Below are positions 4,575-5,309 of a DNA stretch of 5,309 nt, piece after piece. The stretch is taken from assembly GCA_031257815.1 (NCBI GenBank), contig JAIRNX010000038.1:1-5309 (forward strand). Direction: 5' to 3'. A program made the translations under genes and the position numbers. Position 1 is the stretch's first letter, and each line of letters starts with the position of its first letter. The stretch is from Lactobacillales bacterium. Its GTDB lineage: Bacteria > Bacillota > Bacilli > Lactobacillales > Streptococcaceae. The notes under the pieces are model-generated. The model ran no database searches. It was given only the letters and a program-made list of their open reading frames with translations, and was not told the DNA's origin.

Positions 4575-5309
4575 ATGAGCATTGATAAAACGGAAATTCC
4601 GATCGAAAAATTTCAATTTATTGATAATAATTATTTAGCTAGTGAACATATTGATGCGCCGCTTTATTCTTATTGGAAGTCAGTGTTTCGCAAATTTTTT
4701 AGTTCAAAATTAGCTATTGTAGTCTTGATAATTATGATATTTGTTGTTTTGATGAGTTTTTTTCAACCAATGTTTTCTGGTTATGATTTAACAGATGTTT
4801 CTGGGATCAATGATTTTAATGCTCGTTATAATCCTCCTTCAGCGAAGTTTTGGTTTGGAACAGATGCTGATGGTAAGTCATTGTTTGATGCAGTGTGGGC
4901 AGGAGCGAGAACATCAGTTTCAATTGGCATTTTGGCAACACTTATTTGTGAGGTCTTAGGAGTGATTATTGGAGCGATTTGGGGAAATTCCAAAAGAATC
5001 GATCGTTTGATGCTTGAAGTTTATAATGTTATCTCTAATGTTCCGCAGTTGTTAGTAGTGATTGTTTTATCTTATGTTTTTGGCGCAGGGTTTTGGAATT
5101 TATTATTTGCCATGACTTGCACTTCTTGGTTTAAAACAGCTTACTTGATTCGTGTGCAGGTGATGATTATGCGTGATCGTGAGTATAATTTAGCATCACA
5201 TACCTTAGGAACTAAAACATGGCGCTTGATTGTTAAAAATATTTTTCCGTATTTGGTTTCCGTTATTATGACGGATATTGCAAGGCAGTTGCCAGAATTT
5301 ATTTCTTAT
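4575..5309 (+). CDS. oppC: Oligopeptide ABC transporter permease OppC, AmiD-type (3' end outside window)
   Basis: This is the second permease subunit of the peptide importer, partner of OppB; 245 residues are visible and the frame is open at the window edge. Relatives of the AmiD type have about 308 residues, so roughly 60 or more are missing. The N-terminus has the AmiD-like stretch IDAPLYSYWKSVFRKFF (26-42), then membrane helix 1 (about 46-66) and the OppC hallmark FWFGTDADGKSLFDAVWAGA (92-111). Helices near 116-136, 150-170 and 173-193 follow, with VYNVISNVPQLLVVIVLSY (149-167) typical of the family. The EAA-type ATPase contact loop is EYNLASHTLGTKTWRLIVKN (203-222). The start at ATG 4575 is fixed by AAGGAGG 7 nt upstream. 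Before the MITE insertion the OppB stop abutted this ATG; now 126 nt separate them. The ATPase genes are expected downstream. Confidence 0.95.
   Translation, partial: MSIDKTEIPIEKFQFIDNNYLASEHIDAPLYSYWKSVFRKFFSSKLAIVVLIIMIFVVLMSFFQPMFSGYDLTDVSGINDFNARYNPPSAKFWFGTDADGKSLFDAVWAGARTSVSIGILATLICEVLGVIIGAIWGNSKRIDRLMLEVYNVISNVPQLLVVIVLSYVFGAGFWNLLFAMTCTSWFKTAYLIRVQVMIMRDREYNLASHTLGTKTWRLIVKNIFPYLVSVIMTDIARQLPEFISY

Noticed and set aside
4395..4616. 73-aa open frame on the minus strand covering the element
   Set aside because: It spans the end of oppB, the whole MITE and the start of oppC in antisense, so it is a by-product of the insertion; no transposase features.
1..5309. CRISPR array
   Set aside because: No regularly spaced direct repeats; the only repeated segment longer than 12 nt in direct orientation is the pair at 2891 and 4435.

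Overview
The window is AT-rich, densely coding DNA of a Firmicute, most likely a member of the Lactobacillales (Enterococcaceae or Streptococcaceae relatives). The reasons are a FemABX-type cell-wall peptidyltransferase, a tRNA gene without an encoded CCA, strong AGGAGG ribosome binding sites, an LPXTG surface protein, and a peptide permease pair of the long pneumococcal AmiC/AmiD type. The genus cannot be fixed from the sequence alone.

Layout. Positions 1-582 hold the 3' end of a FemABX peptidyltransferase gene (plus strand). Its stop codon lies inside the T-loop of a convergent tRNA-Thr(GGT) gene (564-636, minus strand). Positions 637-1043 are non-coding but highly structured: a 7-bp inverted repeat, a good plus-strand promoter (719-747), then four hairpins in the presumed leader of the next gene, with segments that can pair in mutually exclusive ways. 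Positions 1044-2879 encode a 611-aa secreted, sortase-anchored (LPSTG) protein with two SpaA/Cna_B-like E-box regions, resembling a pilin or adhesin. Positions 2949-4448 encode the OppB/AmiC permease and 4575-5309 the start of the OppC/AmiD permease, which runs off the window. The substrate-binding protein gene (amiA/oppA) that usually precedes amiC is not there.

The clearest unusual event is a 120-bp non-autonomous mobile element (MITE-like, 4438-4557) with 14-bp perfect terminal inverted repeats and a 3-bp TTA target duplication, inserted in the last codons of oppB. Removing the element and one TTA restores an OppB ending in K-G-G-K-stop, with the stop directly abutting the oppC ATG. The insertion therefore replaced the OppB tail with R-T-C, moved the stop codon into the element, and put a long hairpin between two genes that were back to back. 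A single copy of the same element end (2891-2905) also lies between the LPXTG gene and oppB.

How the genes work together: OppB and OppC form the membrane channel of an oligopeptide importer, whose ATPases (OppD/OppF, AmiE/AmiF) would lie past the right edge. The FemABX enzyme adds peptide cross-bridge amino acids to peptidoglycan precursors, and the LPXTG protein would be attached to that wall by sortase. No terminator is evident between the LPXTG gene and oppB, so co-transcription is possible.
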